NCBI RefSeq assembly: GCF_002077175.1
Contig: NZ_CP014943.1
Location: 3,906,001 to 3,970,000, forward strand
Reading direction: 5' to 3'
Length of the DNA stretch: 64,000 nt
Origin: Colwellia sp. PAMC 21821
GTDB taxonomy: Bacteria; Pseudomonadota; Gammaproteobacteria; Enterobacterales; Alteromonadaceae
Shown: positions 28,145 to 40,082 of the stretch, one piece after another
Layout: each line of letters begins with the position of its first letter
Numbering within the stretch: position 1 is the first letter of the stretch
The notes under the pieces: generated by a model
What the model saw: the letters and a program-made list of their open reading frames with translations, nothing else
What the model was told of the DNA's origin: nothing
Database searches by the model: none
Made by a program: the position numbers and the translations under genes

Positions 28145-28822
28145 TTAGTTAATAAACATAAGTAGGTCTAGTGGCTTTTCGATGATGTGATCGGCTTGCC
28201 AAGTTTGACAATTTTCATTACTAAGAATATATCCCCATTTCGCAACGAAGGTTGTCATTTGAGCACTATTTCCGGATTGAATATCGCGCAGGGCATCGCC
28301 GACATAAAAACACTGTTTATTATCGACATTAATTTGTTCACAGGCGTGCAATATAGGCTCAGGATCGGGTTTGCGTTTAGCCAAGGTGTCACCACCTACC
28401 ATAACTGCACAGTTGGTAAACTCAGGATAATGAGGTAGCAGTAATTTTGTTAAACCTTCTGGTTTGTTGGTGATAATCCCCCAAGGTATAGCATGATCCT
28501 CTAAGTGTTGTAATAGCGCTTTAACACCTGGGTACAAACGTGTATGTACGGCAATGTTCTCTTGATAGTAATGAAGAAACTGTTGACGCAAAATTTCATA
28601 GTCATATTGCTTTATATCATGACCAAAGCCTAGTTTAAGTAATCCTAAAGCGCCGTCTGAAGCAATAGGGCGATAATCTTTGGCTGCAACAGCGGGTTTA
28701 TTGTATTGCTGCAAAACATGATTTAATGCCGCACCTAAATCATCGGCGGTATCTAATAGTGTGCCGTCTAAATCAAAAAGTACGCTGGCAAGCTGCTTTG
28801 TTGAATGGTTAACCGTTGGCAT
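28145..28822 (-). CDS. HAD-family phosphatase (MupP/Gph type)
   Basis: A 225-residue HAD-superfamily IA hydrolase. Motif I FDLDGTLLDT, motif II ITNKPEG, the motif III Lys in KRKPDPEP and motif IV FYVGDALRD are all present. The cap domain lies between about residues 20 and 85. The family includes phosphoglycolate phosphatase (Gph) and MupP, the N-acetylmuramate-6-phosphate phosphatase of cell-wall recycling. MupP is the better guess because mupP is the gene usually adjacent to ubiG in pseudomonads and relatives, and ubiG is the neighbour here (154 bases upstream, same strand). Sequence alone does not settle it. Confidence 0.88.
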   Translation of the reverse strand: MPTVNHSTKQLASVLFDLDGTLLDTADDLGAALNHVLQQYNKPAVAAKDYRPIASDGALGLLKLGFGHDIKQYDYEILRQQFLHYYQENIAVHTRLYPGVKALLQHLEDHAIPWGIITNKPEGLTKLLLPHYPEFTNCAVMVGGDTLAKRKPDPEPILHACEQINVDNKQCFYVGDALRDIQSGNSAQMTTFVAKWGYILSNENCQTWQADHIIEKPLDLLMFIN

Positions 28823-28976
28823 AAATATGACTCTTTCTTATTGTGGTTATTTAAAAGCTGGCGGTAGCGCTGATATGTTTATTTTATATCAACGCACTCA
28901 TGAGTTGGAGTTATGTTAATTGAAGTTATGTTAGTTGAAAGTATGCTGACCTAACTACAGCCTAACTACAGCCTAG

Positions 28977-29699
28977 CTACAGAACGCGTTGACAACAGAG
29001 GATATAGTTAACATCAAGCGATGCGGTTAACTTATGATTTTCAGTTATCGGGTTGTAGTGAATACCGGCGGCATCAATACATTTTAAGTCAAATGATTCA
29101 GCCCACGATATTAAAGTGGATGGGCGTATGAAACTGTTGTGATCATGTGTGCCATTAGGCACAAGCTTGAAAATTTTCTCTGCTGCCACAATCGCCAATA
29201 AATACGCTTTTAAAGACTTACTCAATGTTGAGAAAAAAACAAATCCACCAGGTTTTACCATTTGGGCACAGGCATTGACGATTGACTCAGGATCAGGCAC
29301 ATGTTCTAGCATTTCCATACAAGTGACTACATCATAGTATTGCGGCTGTTGCTGGGCTTTCTCTTCGGCAGTAATTTTTTGATAGTCAACGTTAACGCCT
29401 GTTTCTAAAGCATGCAGTTTGGCAACATTCAAGGGCTCTTGACCCATATCAATACCGGTAACGTCTGCACCAAGTTGTGCGAGGCTTTCTGCTAAAATTC
29501 CGCCACCACAGCCGACATCGATTACTTTTTTAGCAAAAATATCGCCGACATGCTGGCAAATAAATTGTCGACGCAAAGGGTTAATTTGGTGTAAAGGCTT
29601 AAAATCGCCGTCAAGATCCCACCATTGGCTGGCAACTTGTTCAAATTTGGCAATTTCGTCTGGATTAACATTTAAAGGATTAGACATGGCTATTATCAT
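28977..29699 (-). CDS. ubiG: Ubiquinone biosynthesis O-methyltransferase
   Basis: SAM-dependent methyltransferase for both O-methylation steps of ubiquinone synthesis. 240 residues from the outer ATG, 236 from the inner ATG at 29687. The inner start gives [16 protein letters not shown], which lines up better with known UbiG N-termini, but no ribosome site decides between them. Visible: the family block [19 protein letters not shown], the SAM motif [16 protein letters not shown], and the membrane-association region [16 protein letters not shown]. ubiG beside gyrA, transcribed the opposite way, is the usual gammaproteobacterial order. Confidence 0.95.
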   Translation of the reverse strand: MIIAMSNPLNVNPDEIAKFEQVASQWWDLDGDFKPLHQINPLRRQFICQHVGDIFAKKVIDVGCGGGILAESLAQLGADVTGIDMGQEPLNVAKLHALETGVNVDYQKITAEEKAQQQPQYYDVVTCMEMLEHVPDPESIVNACAQMVKPGGFVFFSTLSKSLKAYLLAIVAAEKIFKLVPNGTHDHNSFIRPSTLISWAESFDLKCIDAAGIHYNPITENHKLTASLDVNYILCCQRVL

Positions 29700-30162
29700 T
29701 ATTTGTCTTTTAATAAAGGCGATTCTAAACCAATAATAACGACAAGCCTAGTGTCAAAATTAATTCATCTTAAATAAACTGAAAATGCTGAAGCTTTTTA
29801 TTTATAGGGCTTAATTATTGTAATTTAACTTGGGTTAGTTAGCCGATACCTGATGATAAATAAGTTATAACGACAATAAAACAAACGCTTGAGTATAACA
29901 TTTGCTTAAAATGCGTACAATGGCCACTATTTAAGCGTTTCTTTAGCAAAAATAGCTTAATAAATACCTTTAAAATCAGATCTGTATTGTGATTAAAGTT
30001 AATATCTAGCATTTACTTGAAACTTTGCCTTTTTAACGGCAGAATTAAGCAAAACAAAGCGGTAGGGCATGACAAATATTTATGCTAGTATGCCGTGTTA
30101 ATTAAAAATAATAATTTCGAAATTTTCTGAATTAGATTTACGTTAAGGGATACCATCAATTT
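29700..30162 (+). promoter_or_regulatory. Divergent ubiG-gyrA intergenic region
   Basis: 463 bases without a gene. It must contain both promoters. The only plausible motif I see is an extended -10, tgctagtat (30083-30091), 72 bases before gyrA, with no clear -35. Confidence 0.4.
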
Positions 30163-32895
30163 ATGACCGATTTGGCGAATAATATTGCTCCTGTCAATAT
30201 TGAGGATGAGCTAAAAAGCTCCTATTTAGATTACGCAATGAGTGTAATCGTAGGTCGTGCATTACCAGATGTGCGTGATGGCTTAAAGCCAGTGCATCGT
30301 CGCGTACTTTTTGCGATGAACGTGTTAGGCAACGACTTTAACAAGCCGTACAAAAAGTCTGCACGTGTTGTTGGTGATGTTATCGGTAAGTATCACCCGC
30401 ATGGTGATACAGCTGTTTATGACACAATTGTTCGTATGGCGCAGGATTTTTCATTACGCTATATGCTTGTAGATGGCCAAGGTAACTTCGGTTCTGTTGA
30501 TGGTGATTCAGCGGCTGCGATGCGTTATACCGAAATTAGAATGTCGAAAATCGCACATTCTATTTTGGCTGATTTAGATAAAGAAACCGTTGATTACGTT
30601 GCCAACTACGACGGCACGGAAATGATACCAGCGGTTATGCCAACGCGCATTCCTAACCTACTTGTCAATGGTACCTCAGGTATCGCGGTAGGTATGGCGA
30701 CCAATATTCCGCCACATAACTTAACAGAAGTTATTAATGGTTGTTTAGCTGTTATCGAAAATAGCGATATTACTTTTGAAGAATTATTAGAATATATTCC
30801 AGGACCAGATTTCCCAACGGCTGGTATTATCAGTGGTCGTGCGGGAATTCAAGAAGCTTACCTTACCGGTCGTGGTAAAATTAAAATTCGTGCCAGAGCT
30901 AGAATCGAAGTCGATGAAAAGTCGGGTAAAGAAACAATAGTTGTGTTCGAATTACCTTATCAAGTTAACAAAGCCCGTTTGATTGAAAAAATGGCTGACT
31001 TGGTAAAAGAAAAACGCTTAGAAGGTATTTCTGCTTTACGTGATGAGTCTGATAAAGACGGCATGCGTATGGTTATTGAAGTGAAACGTGGTGAAGTAGG
31101 CGAAGTTATTTTAAATAACTTATATAAGCTTACTCAAATGCAAGTTTCATTTGGTTTGAATATGGTGGCATTGACCAACGGTCAGCCGAAATTATTCAAC
31201 TTACGAGAAATGCTCGATGCCTTTATTTTGCATCGTCGTGAAGTCGTCACACGTAGAACCATCTTTGAATTGCGCAAAGCACGTGAACGCGCACATTTAC
31301 TTGAAGGTTTGTCGATTGCACTTTCTAACATTGACCCAATAATCGCTTTAATTAAAAATTCACCGACACCTAGTGAAGCAAAAGAGCAATTATTAGCACA
31401 GGGATGGGACTTAGGTCTTGTTTCTGACATGTTAGCTGCTGCTGGCGATGACGCTGCACGCCCTGAGTGGGTTGAAGAAGAGTTTGGTATTCGTGATGGT
31501 CTGTATTTCTTAACGCCTCCACAAGCACAAGCCATTCTTGACTTACGTTTACATAAGTTAACAGGTCTAGAACACGAAAAAATCATCAGTGAATACAAAG
31601 CCTTATTAGATATTATTGCTGAATTACTTTATATTTTGGCAACACCTTCTCGTTTAATGGAAGTTATTCGTGAAGAGCTTGAAGCGATTCGTGATGAATT
31701 TGGTGATGAACGTCGTACTGAAATTACCAATGCTTCACATGACTTATCTATGGAAGATTTGATCACTGAAGAAGACGTAGTGGTTACGCTTTCACATGAA
31801 GGTTATGTTAAGTATCAAATATTAAGTGATTACCAAGCGCAACGTCGCGGTGGTAAAGGTAAAGCAGCAACTAAGATGAAAGAAGAAGATTTCATTGAAC
31901 GTTTATTGATTGCTAATACCCACGATACCATTTTATGTTTCTCAGATCGCGGTAAGCTTTACTGGTTAAAAGTATTCCAATTACCATTAGCAAGTCGTAC
32001 AGCGCGTGGTCGTCCAATTGTGAACATTCTGCCACTAGAAGAAGGCGAGCGTATTACAGCCATTCTACCGGTTCGTGAATATGCAGAAGATAAGTTTATT
32101 ATCATGGCTACAGCATCTGGTACCGTGAAGAAAACTGCGTTAACAGCATATAAAAATCAACGTGCCAACGGTATTATTGCCTTGAACTTGCGTGATGACG
32201 ATACCTTAATTGGTGTTGATATTACCGATGGTGAGAATGATATAATGTTGTTCTCTGATGCCGGTAAAGTGGTACGTTTTAACGAGAAAAAACGTGACAG
32301 CGAAACAGGTGAAATAAAAGTTGATCCTGAAACTGGCGAACAATTATGGGCATTAAAACCTATTGGTCGTACAGGTACTGGTGTTCGTGGTATTAAGTTA
32401 GAAGGCGATCAAAAAGTTGTGTCTTTAATTGTGCCGAAAAACGATGGCCCGATATTGACCATTACTGAAAATGGCTATGGTAAGCGTACTGCTTTAGAAG
32501 AATACCCTGCGAAAAGTCGAGCGACTAAAGGTGTTGTTTCAATTAAAGTCAGTGAGCGTAACGGCCCAGTAGTTGGTGCAGTGCAAGTAGAAGAACAAGA
32601 CGAAATTATGCTGATCACAGACAACGGTACGTTAGTGCGTACTCGTGTTGGTGAAGTTAGTGTTATTGGTCGTAATACTCAAGGTGTTCGTATTATTCGT
32701 ACGATTGAAGGGGAACATGTTGTTGCCTTACAACGTATCGATGAAATAGAAGAAGTTGAAGTATACGAAGAAGATGAAAATGGCGAACTAGTGCCAACGC
32801 TAGCAGCAGTTGAAGGTGAACAAGTAGATACACCTGAAACTGATGAGAGTGAAGGCGAAGATTCTCCACTTGATAATGACGATACTCCAGAGTAA
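30163..32895 (+). CDS. gyrA: DNA gyrase subunit A
   Basis: Breakage-reunion subunit of DNA gyrase, 910 residues. The catalytic Tyr122 is in AAMRYTEIR. The quinolone-determining region reads [17 protein letters not shown], with Thr83 and Asp87; Thr83 is the natural residue in several genera and is not by itself evidence of selected resistance. The C-terminal wrapping domain contains the GyrA box QRRGGKGK, and the tail is strongly acidic (about 870-910), as in other gammaproteobacterial GyrA. Closed by a strong terminator 14 bases after the stop, so it is a single-gene unit. Confidence 0.98.
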   Translation: MTDLANNIAPVNIEDELKSSYLDYAMSVIVGRALPDVRDGLKPVHRRVLFAMNVLGNDFNKPYKKSARVVGDVIGKYHPHGDTAVYDTIVRMAQDFSLRYMLVDGQGNFGSVDGDSAAAMRYTEIRMSKIAHSILADLDKETVDYVANYDGTEMIPAVMPTRIPNLLVNGTSGIAVGMATNIPPHNLTEVINGCLAVIENSDITFEELLEYIPGPDFPTAGIISGRAGIQEAYLTGRGKIKIRARARIEVDEKSGKETIVVFELPYQVNKARLIEKMADLVKEKRLEGISALRDESDKDGMRMVIEVKRGEVGEVILNNLYKLTQMQVSFGLNMVALTNGQPKLFNLREMLDAFILHRREVVTRRTIFELRKARERAHLLEGLSIALSNIDPIIALIKNSPTPSEAKEQLLAQGWDLGLVSDMLAAAGDDAARPEWVEEEFGIRDGLYFLTPPQAQAILDLRLHKLTGLEHEKIISEYKALLDIIAELLYILATPSRLMEVIREELEAIRDEFGDERRTEITNASHDLSMEDLITEEDVVVTLSHEGYVKYQILSDYQAQRRGGKGKAATKMKEEDFIERLLIANTHDTILCFSDRGKLYWLKVFQLPLASRTARGRPIVNILPLEEGERITAILPVREYAEDKFIIMATASGTVKKTALTAYKNQRANGIIALNLRDDDTLIGVDITDGENDIMLFSDAGKVVRFNEKKRDSETGEIKVDPETGEQLWALKPIGRTGTGVRGIKLEGDQKVVSLIVPKNDGPILTITENGYGKRTALEEYPAKSRATKGVVSIKVSERNGPVVGAVQVEEQDEIMLITDNGTLVRTRVGEVSVIGRNTQGVRIIRTIEGEHVVALQRIDEIEEVEVYEEDENGELVPTLAAVEGEQVDTPETDESEGEDSPLDNDDTPE

Positions 32896-32908
32896 CCGTC
32901 ATTAACTT

Positions 32909-32938
32909 AAAAAAAGGCGGTTATAACCGCCTTTTTTT
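32909..32938. terminator. gyrA intrinsic terminator
   Basis: A 30-base perfect palindrome: seven A, ggcgg, ttataa, ccgcc, seven T. Confidence 0.93.
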
Positions 32939-33174
32939 ATGAGTAAAATTTATCAATTTACTTATACCAAGTTGAAAATGGTTATATCAAAGTTGATTTA
33001 TGAATTGATGCTGCCTACCAAATAGGTATGCTAGTAGCCGTGAAATTTAAGTGAATTTTTACACAGGGTATTACAGCCGTAATAGCCAGAGATAATAGAA
33101 TGACTTGTTAATAATCTTGACCTATAAAACTATTTTCAATTTAACAAGTTAAATAAAGAAGGGTGTAGTGTTAG

Positions 33175-34260
33175 ATGTCTAGTGTTTACAATTTTTGCGC
33201 AGGTCCAGCCATGTTACCTGTTGATGTAATGAAAAAAGCACAAAGTGAATTTTTAAATTTTGCCGAAACTGGTAGCTCCGTGATGGAACTCAGTCATCGA
33301 AGTAAAGAATTTATTGCTGTTGCTGAAACCGCTGAAGCAAATTTGCGTAAGCTGATGACTATTCCTGAAAATTATAAAGTGTTGTTTTGTCATGGTGGAG
33401 GTCGTGGTCAGTTTTCTGCGGTCGCTTTAAACTTGCTGGGTGAAACAAAAAGCGCAGATTATATCGTCTCAGGTGCTTGGTCAAAAGCTGCAGCCGAAGA
33501 AGCTAGTCATTACGGTGATATTAATATTATCAATGTAATGGACAATGTCGATGGCATCCAACGAGTTCAACCAAGTAACGAGTGGCCAATTAGCCAAAGT
33601 GCAGCGTATGTGCACTATTGTCCTAATGAAACTGTTGATGGTATCGAGATTTTTGAGGTGCCAAATATTGGCGATATTCCATTAATTGCTGATATGTCAT
33701 CAACTATTTTGTCTCGAGAGTTCGATGTCAGTAAGTTTGGCTTAATTTATGCCGGCGCACAAAAAAATATTGGCCCGTCAGGTTTAACCATAGTTATCGT
33801 GCGCGAAGATCTGCTTGGCAATGCTCACATAGACACGCCATCAATAATGAATTACCAGGTGCTGGCAGAAAATGGCTCAATGTATAATACCCCTCCTACC
33901 TATGCGTGGTATTTAGCAGGGCTAGTGTTTGACTGGCTATTAGCTAAAGGCGGCGTTACTGCTATAGCGGATATTAATCAGCAAAAAGCTCAGTTGCTTT
34001 ATCAATATATTGATCAAAGTTCTTTTTATAAGAACACGATAGCGCCAGAAAATAGAAGCTTGATGAATATACCTTTTTGGTTAACCGATGACAGTTTGTC
34101 TGCTGATTTCGTTAAACAGGCTGAAGCTCAAGGCTTAACAGCGCTTAAAGGTCATCGTATGGTGGGCGGAATGCGTGCGAGTATCTATAACGCGATGCCG
34201 ATAGCAGGCGTTCAAGCGTTGATCGATTTTATGAAAAAATTTGCAGCAGAGGCTAAATAA
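33175..34260 (+). CDS. serC: Phosphoserine aminotransferase
   Basis: PLP enzyme of serine and pyridoxal-phosphate synthesis, 361 residues, the usual length. Visible: the N-terminal [12 protein letters not shown], the substrate loop SHRSKEF, the cofactor segment [12 protein letters not shown], and the PLP-lysine motif [14 protein letters not shown]. The C-terminal RASIYNAMP block is standard. It lies one base before aroA, the classic serC-aroA operon. Confidence 0.97.
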   Translation: MSSVYNFCAGPAMLPVDVMKKAQSEFLNFAETGSSVMELSHRSKEFIAVAETAEANLRKLMTIPENYKVLFCHGGGRGQFSAVALNLLGETKSADYIVSGAWSKAAAEEASHYGDINIINVMDNVDGIQRVQPSNEWPISQSAAYVHYCPNETVDGIEIFEVPNIGDIPLIADMSSTILSREFDVSKFGLIYAGAQKNIGPSGLTIVIVREDLLGNAHIDTPSIMNYQVLAENGSMYNTPPTYAWYLAGLVFDWLLAKGGVTAIADINQQKAQLLYQYIDQSSFYKNTIAPENRSLMNIPFWLTDDSLSADFVKQAEAQGLTALKGHRMVGGMRASIYNAMPIAGVQALIDFMKKFAAEAK

Positions 34261-34261
34261 C

Positions 34262-35545
34262 ATGGAACAACTAACCTTAAATCCAATCGCTAAAATTAAT
34301 GGTGAAGTATTTCTCCCGGGTTCAAAGAGCTTGTCTAATCGTGCATTGCTAATAGCAGCGCTTGCAAATGGTGAAACTAAAATCACTAATCTGCTAGTCA
34401 GTGATGACATCAACTATATGTTAGGTGCTTTAAAAACCTTGGGTATTCAATATGCTTTAAGTGATTGTGGCACAGAGTGTACCGTTACAGGCAACAACGG
34501 CTTTTTTGATGCCAATGAACCGTTAGAGTTATACCTAGGCAATGCTGGTACCGCGATGCGTCCGTTATGTGCTGCACTTGCTGCGAGTAAAGGCGACTTT
34601 GTTTTAACCGGTGAGCCAAGAATGAAAGAAAGACCCATTGGTCACTTGGTAGACGCTTTAGCCCAGCTCAATGCCGATATTGAATATTTAGAAAACAAAG
34701 ACTTTCCACCCGTAAAAATTAAGGGCAAGGAGCTAACTGGCAGTACCGTAAGCATTGATGGCTCTATTTCAAGTCAGTTTTTAACCGCGATATTGATGGT
34801 GTCACCGTTACTAAAAACTGATACTAACATCAATATAGAAGGTGAATTAGTTTCTAAGCCTTACATTGATATCACGCTAGATATTATGGCTAGGTTTGGC
34901 GTAACAGTACAAAACAACGATTATCAGTCGTTTACCGTAAAAGGTAATCAGTCTTATCAAGCCCTTGAAAAATATATGGTAGAAGGTGATGCATCATCTG
35001 CTTCATATTTCTTAGCGGCCGGAGCTATTAAAGGCGGAGAGATTACGGTACACGGCGTAGGTAAATTGAGCGTTCAAGGCGATAAACATTTTGCTGATGT
35101 GCTTGAAAAAATGGGTGCAGAAGTTATTTGGAACGATGAGTCAATCACCGTTATTGGTAAACCGCTTACTGCTGTGGATATGGATATGAACCATATACCC
35201 GATGCGGCGATGACAATAGCGACAACGGCACTTTTTGCTAAAGGCACCACCACGATTCGAAATATCTACAATTGGCGTGTAAAAGAAACTGATCGTTTAA
35301 CGGCAATGGCAACGGAATTAAGAAAAGTAGGCGCTGAAGTCGTAGAAGGTGAAGACTATATTTCGATAACACCACCTACCGTTTTGAAACATGCAAACAT
35401 TGATACTTATAATGATCATCGAGTTGCCATGTGTTTTTCACTTATTGCATTAAGTGATACACCGGTAACGATTAATGATCCTAAGTGTACGGCTAAAACA
35501 TTTCCTGACTATTTTGAAAAGTTATCGACGGTCTCACTTTTTTAA
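34262..35545 (+). CDS. aroA: 3-phosphoshikimate 1-carboxyvinyltransferase (EPSP synthase)
   Basis: Sixth step of the shikimate pathway: adds enolpyruvyl from PEP to shikimate-3-phosphate. 427 residues from the ATG at 34262, one base after the serC stop; an ATG 21 bases upstream would extend into serC and is less likely. Conserved blocks: [12 protein letters not shown] near the N-terminus, [11 protein letters not shown] (PEP site), [17 protein letters not shown], and [12 protein letters not shown] near the C-terminus. The GNAGTAMRP loop is of the glyphosate-sensitive class I type. Co-transcribed with serC. Confidence 0.97.
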   Translation: MEQLTLNPIAKINGEVFLPGSKSLSNRALLIAALANGETKITNLLVSDDINYMLGALKTLGIQYALSDCGTECTVTGNNGFFDANEPLELYLGNAGTAMRPLCAALAASKGDFVLTGEPRMKERPIGHLVDALAQLNADIEYLENKDFPPVKIKGKELTGSTVSIDGSISSQFLTAILMVSPLLKTDTNINIEGELVSKPYIDITLDIMARFGVTVQNNDYQSFTVKGNQSYQALEKYMVEGDASSASYFLAAGAIKGGEITVHGVGKLSVQGDKHFADVLEKMGAEVIWNDESITVIGKPLTAVDMDMNHIPDAAMTIATTALFAKGTTTIRNIYNWRVKETDRLTAMATELRKVGAEVVEGEDYISITPPTVLKHANIDTYNDHRVAMCFSLIALSDTPVTINDPKCTAKTFPDYFEKLSTVSLF

Positions 35546-35629
35546 ATAGTGACAGAATAAATTATTACGCGATTTTGAACGATAAATCCCGTATAATGCC
35601 GCCGATTTTCGACTTTAGGAGAAAAATGT

Positions 35630-36310
35630 ATGCAGGAAAGCATTCCAGTCATCACTATTGATGGACCAAGTGGTGCGGGTAAAGGAACTGTTGCGCGTAT
35701 TGTCGCTGAACAACTCGGTTGGCACTTATTGGACAGTGGCGCTATTTATCGCGTTTTAGCGGTAGCAGCTCAACACCATAATATTAGTGTTGAAGATGAA
35801 GAGTCCTTATTGCCGATAGCGGCTCATCTCGATGTGCAATTTCAAATATGCAGCGTAGGTGAGGGTAAAGTCATTTTAGAAGGCGAAGATGTTTCAAATG
35901 CAATACGTACAGAAGAAATTGGCGCTTTAGCGTCAAAAGTGGCGGCATTTCCTCGTGTTCGTGAAGCATTACTTAGGCGCCAACGCGCTTTTAAGGTTGC
36001 ACCTGGCTTAGTTGCTGATGGTCGTGACATGGGCACTATTGTATTTGCTGATGCGCCAGTTAAAGTATTTTTAACGGCCAGTGCCGAGGAAAGAGCACAA
36101 AGAAGATTTAATCAGTTGAAAGGGAAGGGCTTTGATGTTAAAATCGGGCGCCTTTTGGATGACATACGTCTAAGAGATGAGCGAGATCAAAACCGCAAGG
36201 TGGCGCCGCTTATCGCTGCAGAGGGTGCATTAATTATTGATTCTACTGAACTTTCTATTGAAGAAGTGGTTAGTAAAATCCTTTCATTTTGTAATGAAAA
36301 ATTAATGTAA
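35630..36310 (+). CDS. cmk: Cytidylate kinase
   Basis: Phosphorylates CMP and dCMP. 226 residues with the P-loop [16 protein letters not shown], the lid/CMP segment [12 protein letters not shown] and [12 protein letters not shown], and the later arginines in [11 protein letters not shown] -10-like tataat at 35592-35597 precedes it, so it may have its own promoter besides read-through from aroA. rpsA follows after about 107 bases, as in most gammaproteobacteria. Confidence 0.96.
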   Translation: MQESIPVITIDGPSGAGKGTVARIVAEQLGWHLLDSGAIYRVLAVAAQHHNISVEDEESLLPIAAHLDVQFQICSVGEGKVILEGEDVSNAIRTEEIGALASKVAAFPRVREALLRRQRAFKVAPGLVADGRDMGTIVFADAPVKVFLTASAEERAQRRFNQLKGKGFDVKIGRLLDDIRLRDERDQNRKVAPLIAAEGALIIDSTELSIEEVVSKILSFCNEKLM

Positions 36311-36417
36311 GCTGAAAATTAACCTATGCCTACTGTAAGGATGCACTGGGCAATTATTTAATTACCCCATGAAACAATGACGTTGACTGGATTAATAACT
36401 GAGTTTATATACAAGTT

Positions 36418-38085
36418 ATGACTGAAAATTTTGCACAACTTTTTGAAGAAAGTTTAAAAACAATCGAAACACGTCCTGGTTCAATCATTAAAGGGACTGT
36501 AGTTGCCATCACTAAAGACAACGTTTTAGTAGACGCTGGCTTAAAATCTGAATCTGTTATTTCAATTGACCAATTCAAAAGCTTAACAGGTGAAGTTGAA
36601 GTATCTGTTGGCGATGAAGTTGACGTGTCACTTAAAGCTACAGACGATGGTTTCGGTGAAACTATTCTTTCTCGTGATGACGCAAAACGTCATGAAGCAT
36701 GGCAAGTGCTTGAGAAAGCATATGAAGAAAAAGAAACTATTATCGGTGTTATCAACGGTAAAGTTAAAGGTGGTTTCACAGTTGAAGTTAGCAACATTCG
36801 TGCTTTCTTACCTGGTTCACTAGTAGATGTTCGTCCAATTCGTGACACTACTCACCTTGAAGGTAAAGATTTAGAATTTAAAGTTATTAAGCTTGATCAA
36901 AAGCGTAATAACGTTGTTGTATCTCGTCGTGCTGTTATCGAATCAGAAAGCAGTGTTGAACGTGATGAACTTCTTGCTTCTCTTGCTGAAGGCATTGAAG
37001 TTAAAGGTATCGTTAAGAACCTTACTGACTACGGTGCATTCGTAGATTTAGGCGGCATTGACGGCCTACTTCACATCACAGATATGGCTTGGAAACGTGT
37101 TAAGCACCCAAGTGAAATCGTAAATGTTGGTGATGAAATTCAAGTTAAAGTATTGAAATTCGACCGTGAGCGTACTCGTGTATCTCTAGGTATGAAGCAG
37201 TTAGGCGAAGATCCATGGGTTGCTATCGCTAAACGTTACCCTGAAGGCGCTAAGCTTACAGGTCGCGTAACTAACTTAACTGACTACGGTTGTTTTGTTG
37301 AAATCCAAGAAGGCGTTGAAGGACTTGTTCACGTTTCTGAAATGGATTGGACTAACAAAAACATCCACCCATCTAAAGTTGTTAACTTAGGTGACACAGT
37401 TGAAGTTATGGTATTAGAAATTGACGAAGAACGTCGTCGTATTTCTCTTGGCCTTAAGCAATGTATCCCGAACCCTTGGGAAGAGTTTGCTAAGAACTTC
37501 AACAAAGGTGATAAAGTATCAGGTAAGATCAAGTCAATCACTGACTTTGGTATCTTCATTGGTCTTGACGGCGGTATTGACGGTTTAGTTCACTTATCTG
37601 ACATTTCATGGGCTGGCGGTGAAGAAGCTGTTCGTGAGTACAAGAAAGGTGATGAAATCTCAGCTGTAGTACTACAAGTTGACCCAGAGCGCGAGCGTAT
37701 TTCTTTAGGCGTTAAGCAAACTGAAGATGATCCGTTTAATCAATACCTTGCAGATAACAAAAAAGGTGCTATTGTTACAGGTAAGGTAATTGAAGTAGAC
37801 GCTAAGGGTGCTAAAATTGAATTAGCCGAAGGCGTTGAAGGTTACTTACGTGTTGCTGATATTTCACGTGAACGTATCGAAGATGCGACTACTGAATTAT
37901 CTGTTGATGACAGCGTTGAAACTAAGTTTGTTGGTGTTGATCGTAAGAACCGCACTATCAGCTTATCAATCAAAGCTAAAGATCAAGCAGACGAGCGTGA
38001 AGCTATGGATACATTGAACCAAGCTCCAGAAGAAGATTCTGGTCTAAGTGCAATGGCTGAAGCGTTTAAAAACGCTAAAATTTAA
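36418..38085 (+). CDS. rpsA: 30S ribosomal protein S1
   Basis: RNA-binding protein that brings mRNA to the 30S subunit. 555 residues, the standard length, with six S1 (OB-fold) domains spaced about 87 residues apart; motifs such as [21 protein letters not shown] and [19 protein letters not shown] mark individual repeats. The codon use is visibly biased to a highly expressed pattern compared with its neighbours. A 28-base palindrome follows the stop. Confidence 0.98.
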   Translation: MTENFAQLFEESLKTIETRPGSIIKGTVVAITKDNVLVDAGLKSESVISIDQFKSLTGEVEVSVGDEVDVSLKATDDGFGETILSRDDAKRHEAWQVLEKAYEEKETIIGVINGKVKGGFTVEVSNIRAFLPGSLVDVRPIRDTTHLEGKDLEFKVIKLDQKRNNVVVSRRAVIESESSVERDELLASLAEGIEVKGIVKNLTDYGAFVDLGGIDGLLHITDMAWKRVKHPSEIVNVGDEIQVKVLKFDRERTRVSLGMKQLGEDPWVAIAKRYPEGAKLTGRVTNLTDYGCFVEIQEGVEGLVHVSEMDWTNKNIHPSKVVNLGDTVEVMVLEIDEERRRISLGLKQCIPNPWEEFAKNFNKGDKVSGKIKSITDFGIFIGLDGGIDGLVHLSDISWAGGEEAVREYKKGDEISAVVLQVDPERERISLGVKQTEDDPFNQYLADNKKGAIVTGKVIEVDAKGAKIELAEGVEGYLRVADISRERIEDATTELSVDDSVETKFVGVDRKNRTISLSIKAKDQADEREAMDTLNQAPEEDSGLSAMAEAFKNAKI

Positions 38086-38104
38086 TTCCTAGCATTACCA
38101 AGTG

Positions 38105-38132
38105 AAGAAGAACTGCTTAAGCAGTTCTTCTT
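38105..38132 (+). terminator. Palindrome after rpsA
   Basis: aagaagaactgctt (38105-38118) is followed directly by its complement (38119-38132), giving a strong hairpin with a U-rich 3' side. Probable terminator or partial terminator before ihfB. Confidence 0.7.
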
Positions 38133-38180
38133 AATGTTTAAACCCGATGGCGCGAAGCTATAGTGAACACTGGAGGTCAA

Positions 38181-38468
38181 ATGACCAAATCAGAACTCAT
38201 TGAAAGATTAGCAGATAAATTAAATCATTTAGCTGCGAAAGATGTAGAACAAGCTATTAAAGAAATTCTTGAAATGATGGCGCAAACTTTGTCGAAAGGC
38301 GAGCGTATTGAAATTAGAGGTTTTGGCAGCTTTTCGTTGCATTATCGTGCTCCTCGCGTGGGACGGAACCCAAAAACTGGCGAGTCTGTAGAGCTTGACG
38401 GTAAATATGTTCCGCATTTTAAACCTGGTAAAGAGTTACGTGAAAGAGTAAATCTTTCAATAGCGTAA
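38181..38468 (+). CDS. ihfB: Integration host factor beta subunit
   Basis: DNA-bending nucleoid protein, heterodimer with IhfA. 95 residues from the ATG at 38181, chosen because tggagg lies 7 bases before it and the product then starts [13 protein letters not shown] as in known IHF-beta; the GTG at 38163 would add six residues. The DNA-intercalating arm is in [12 protein letters not shown], and GFGSFSL is the usual beta-strand motif. Positioned after rpsA as in E. coli. Confidence 0.97.
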   Translation: MTKSELIERLADKLNHLAAKDVEQAIKEILEMMAQTLSKGERIEIRGFGSFSLHYRAPRVGRNPKTGESVELDGKYVPHFKPGKELRERVNLSIA

Positions 38469-38489
38469 TTGCAGAATTAATGAATAAAC

Positions 38490-38516
38490 GGCATGCTATG
38501 AGCATGCCTTTTTTTT
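38490..38516 (+). terminator. ihfB intrinsic terminator
   Basis: ggcatgct (38490-38497), 3-base loop, agcatgcc (38501-38508), then eight T. Confidence 0.93.
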
Positions 38517-38538
38517 GTGTTGTTTTGGATGAACTATT

Positions 38539-38790
38539 ATGCGCCTTTATATAACCGTTATTCTTTTTCTTATTCTACTTGCCATTGCGTTTATTTTTGG
38601 TAGTCAAAATGATCAAATGCTTAGCTTAAATTATTTGATTGCAAAAACTAATATCTCTGTTGCGACTGCAGTAGGTTTATTTACATCTATTGGTTTTGTC
38701 TTAGGCTTATTATTTGTTTTGTTTTGGAAACTAGTAGGCATGGTGAAACCCGCTAAAAAAGATCCAGCGTTAACAGGAAAGAAGTCTTAG
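38539..38790 (+). CDS. lapA: Lipopolysaccharide assembly protein LapA
   Basis: An 83-residue inner-membrane protein of the LapA (DUF1049) family: two membrane helices (about 3-20 and 40-65), with the family motif IAFIFGSQNDQMLSLNYLIA between them and a basic cytoplasmic tail. LapA and LapB act with FtsH and YejM to set LpxC degradation and so LPS synthesis. One base separates it from lapB. Confidence 0.93.
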   Translation: MRLYITVILFLILLAIAFIFGSQNDQMLSLNYLIAKTNISVATAVGLFTSIGFVLGLLFVLFWKLVGMVKPAKKDPALTGKKS

Positions 38791-38791
38791 T

Positions 38792-39961
38792 ATGCTAGGT
38801 TTATTATTTTTATTGTTACCTGTTGCTATGGGCTATGGTTGGTTTATGGGGCGCAATAGCGTCAAACAAAACGATCATTCTGCCAAGCAAGAACTTTCAA
38901 TTAAATATTCTACAGGTTTAAACTACTTATTTTCAAATCAACAAGATAAAGCGATTGATTATCTGCTTGAAGCCTTAAAAGTTGAAGATGATACTGTAGA
39001 AGCTCACTTTGCTATGGCAAATTTATTCAGACGACGAGGTGAGCTTGATAGAGCATTGAAAGTTCATGAGCACCTGGTACGTCAAAAGCATTTACCTAAT
39101 AGTGCTAAGCAACAAGCGGTATTTGAACTTGCGAAAGATTTTCTCAGTGCAGGTCTTTACGATCGCGCTGAAGATATGTTCCATAAATTACTAAAATCTA
39201 AAATTTACGGTTTAAAGTCGTTAACTTCTTTAATGCAGATTTATCAATCTACTAAAGACTGGAATCAAGGCATTGGGCTTAAAAAAGCCATAGCTAAAAC
39301 CCGTGATACCAAACTCTTACACACTTTAGCTAATTTTTACTGCGAACTCGCTACTATCGCGTTAGAGAAAGATGAATTTATTGAAGTTATTGAGCTTTTA
39401 GATAATGCATTAAGTCATGATCCAAACTCATCTCGTGCTAATTGGTTAATGGCACAAATATATGAAAATCATCAACAATATAATGAAGCTTGCCAATGCT
39501 ATAAAGCCATTTATGAGCAAGATAAAGAATTCTTTCCTGATGTTATCGAAAAAATGTTTATTTGTTATCAAGCCCTTGATGCTGAAAAAGAATTTTTTCA
39601 GTTTATCAGGAAAGTATACGAGGAAACGGGCAGTACCAGCGCGCTGATTAAATATTTAACACATATTGAGCAAGCAAAAGGTGGTAATCATGCGAAAACT
39701 TTTATTCTAACGGCTTTAAAGCGTCGACCCACCATTCGTGGTTTTAAGCACTTCGTAAAAATGCAAATGGGTGACAGTCAATCTGAAAATACTTCGGATA
39801 ACCTAGAAGTTATCACCGAGCTTGTGAGCTCCTATTTAAATGTTAAGCACCGTTACAGCTGTAGAACTTGTGGATTCAACTCGAGTACTCATTATTGGTC
39901 ATGTCCATCATGCCATGATTGGGAGCAGTTGAAGCCTATCCGTGGTTTAGATGGCGAATAA
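38792..39961 (+). CDS. lapB: Lipopolysaccharide assembly protein LapB (YciM)
   Basis: A 389-residue membrane-anchored adaptor that delivers LpxC to FtsH. One N-terminal helix (LLFLLLPVAMGYGWFMGR) carrying the conserved GWFMGR end, a series of TPR repeats (about 45-330), and a C-terminal rubredoxin-like zinc module with CRTCG and CPSCH (about 355-375). Directly after lapA; lapA-lapB-pyrF is the conserved order. Closed by a strong terminator. Confidence 0.96.
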   Translation: MLGLLFLLLPVAMGYGWFMGRNSVKQNDHSAKQELSIKYSTGLNYLFSNQQDKAIDYLLEALKVEDDTVEAHFAMANLFRRRGELDRALKVHEHLVRQKHLPNSAKQQAVFELAKDFLSAGLYDRAEDMFHKLLKSKIYGLKSLTSLMQIYQSTKDWNQGIGLKKAIAKTRDTKLLHTLANFYCELATIALEKDEFIEVIELLDNALSHDPNSSRANWLMAQIYENHQQYNEACQCYKAIYEQDKEFFPDVIEKMFICYQALDAEKEFFQFIRKVYEETGSTSALIKYLTHIEQAKGGNHAKTFILTALKRRPTIRGFKHFVKMQMGDSQSENTSDNLEVITELVSSYLNVKHRYSCRTCGFNSSTHYWSCPSCHDWEQLKPIRGLDGE

Positions 39962-39999
39962 AGCCATATCTCAATCACCGTCTAGGTGTTGTTAGTTAC

Positions 40000-40028
40000 A
40001 AAAAGCCTGTTATTTACACAGGCTTTTT
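40000..40028. terminator. Terminator between lapB and pyrF
   Basis: aaaaagcctgt (40000-40010), 7-base loop, acaggcttttt (40018-40028). The symmetrical A and T runs allow use in either direction. Confidence 0.88.
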
Positions 40029-40082
40029 AGCGCAAAGTAGCGCAGAATTTTTATTAAAATATTACCTATTGAGGAAAACAGC

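Noticed and set aside
30409-30423. Thr at GyrA position 83 as a quinolone-resistance mutation
   Set aside because: Thr83 is the normal residue in several gammaproteobacteria, including Pseudomonas aeruginosa; Asp87 is unchanged. No wild-type reference here shows a change.
32963-33030. A fourth copy of the dispersed repeat after gyrA
   Set aside because: Only ataccaagttga matches the left end; the rest differs and no matching right end was found.
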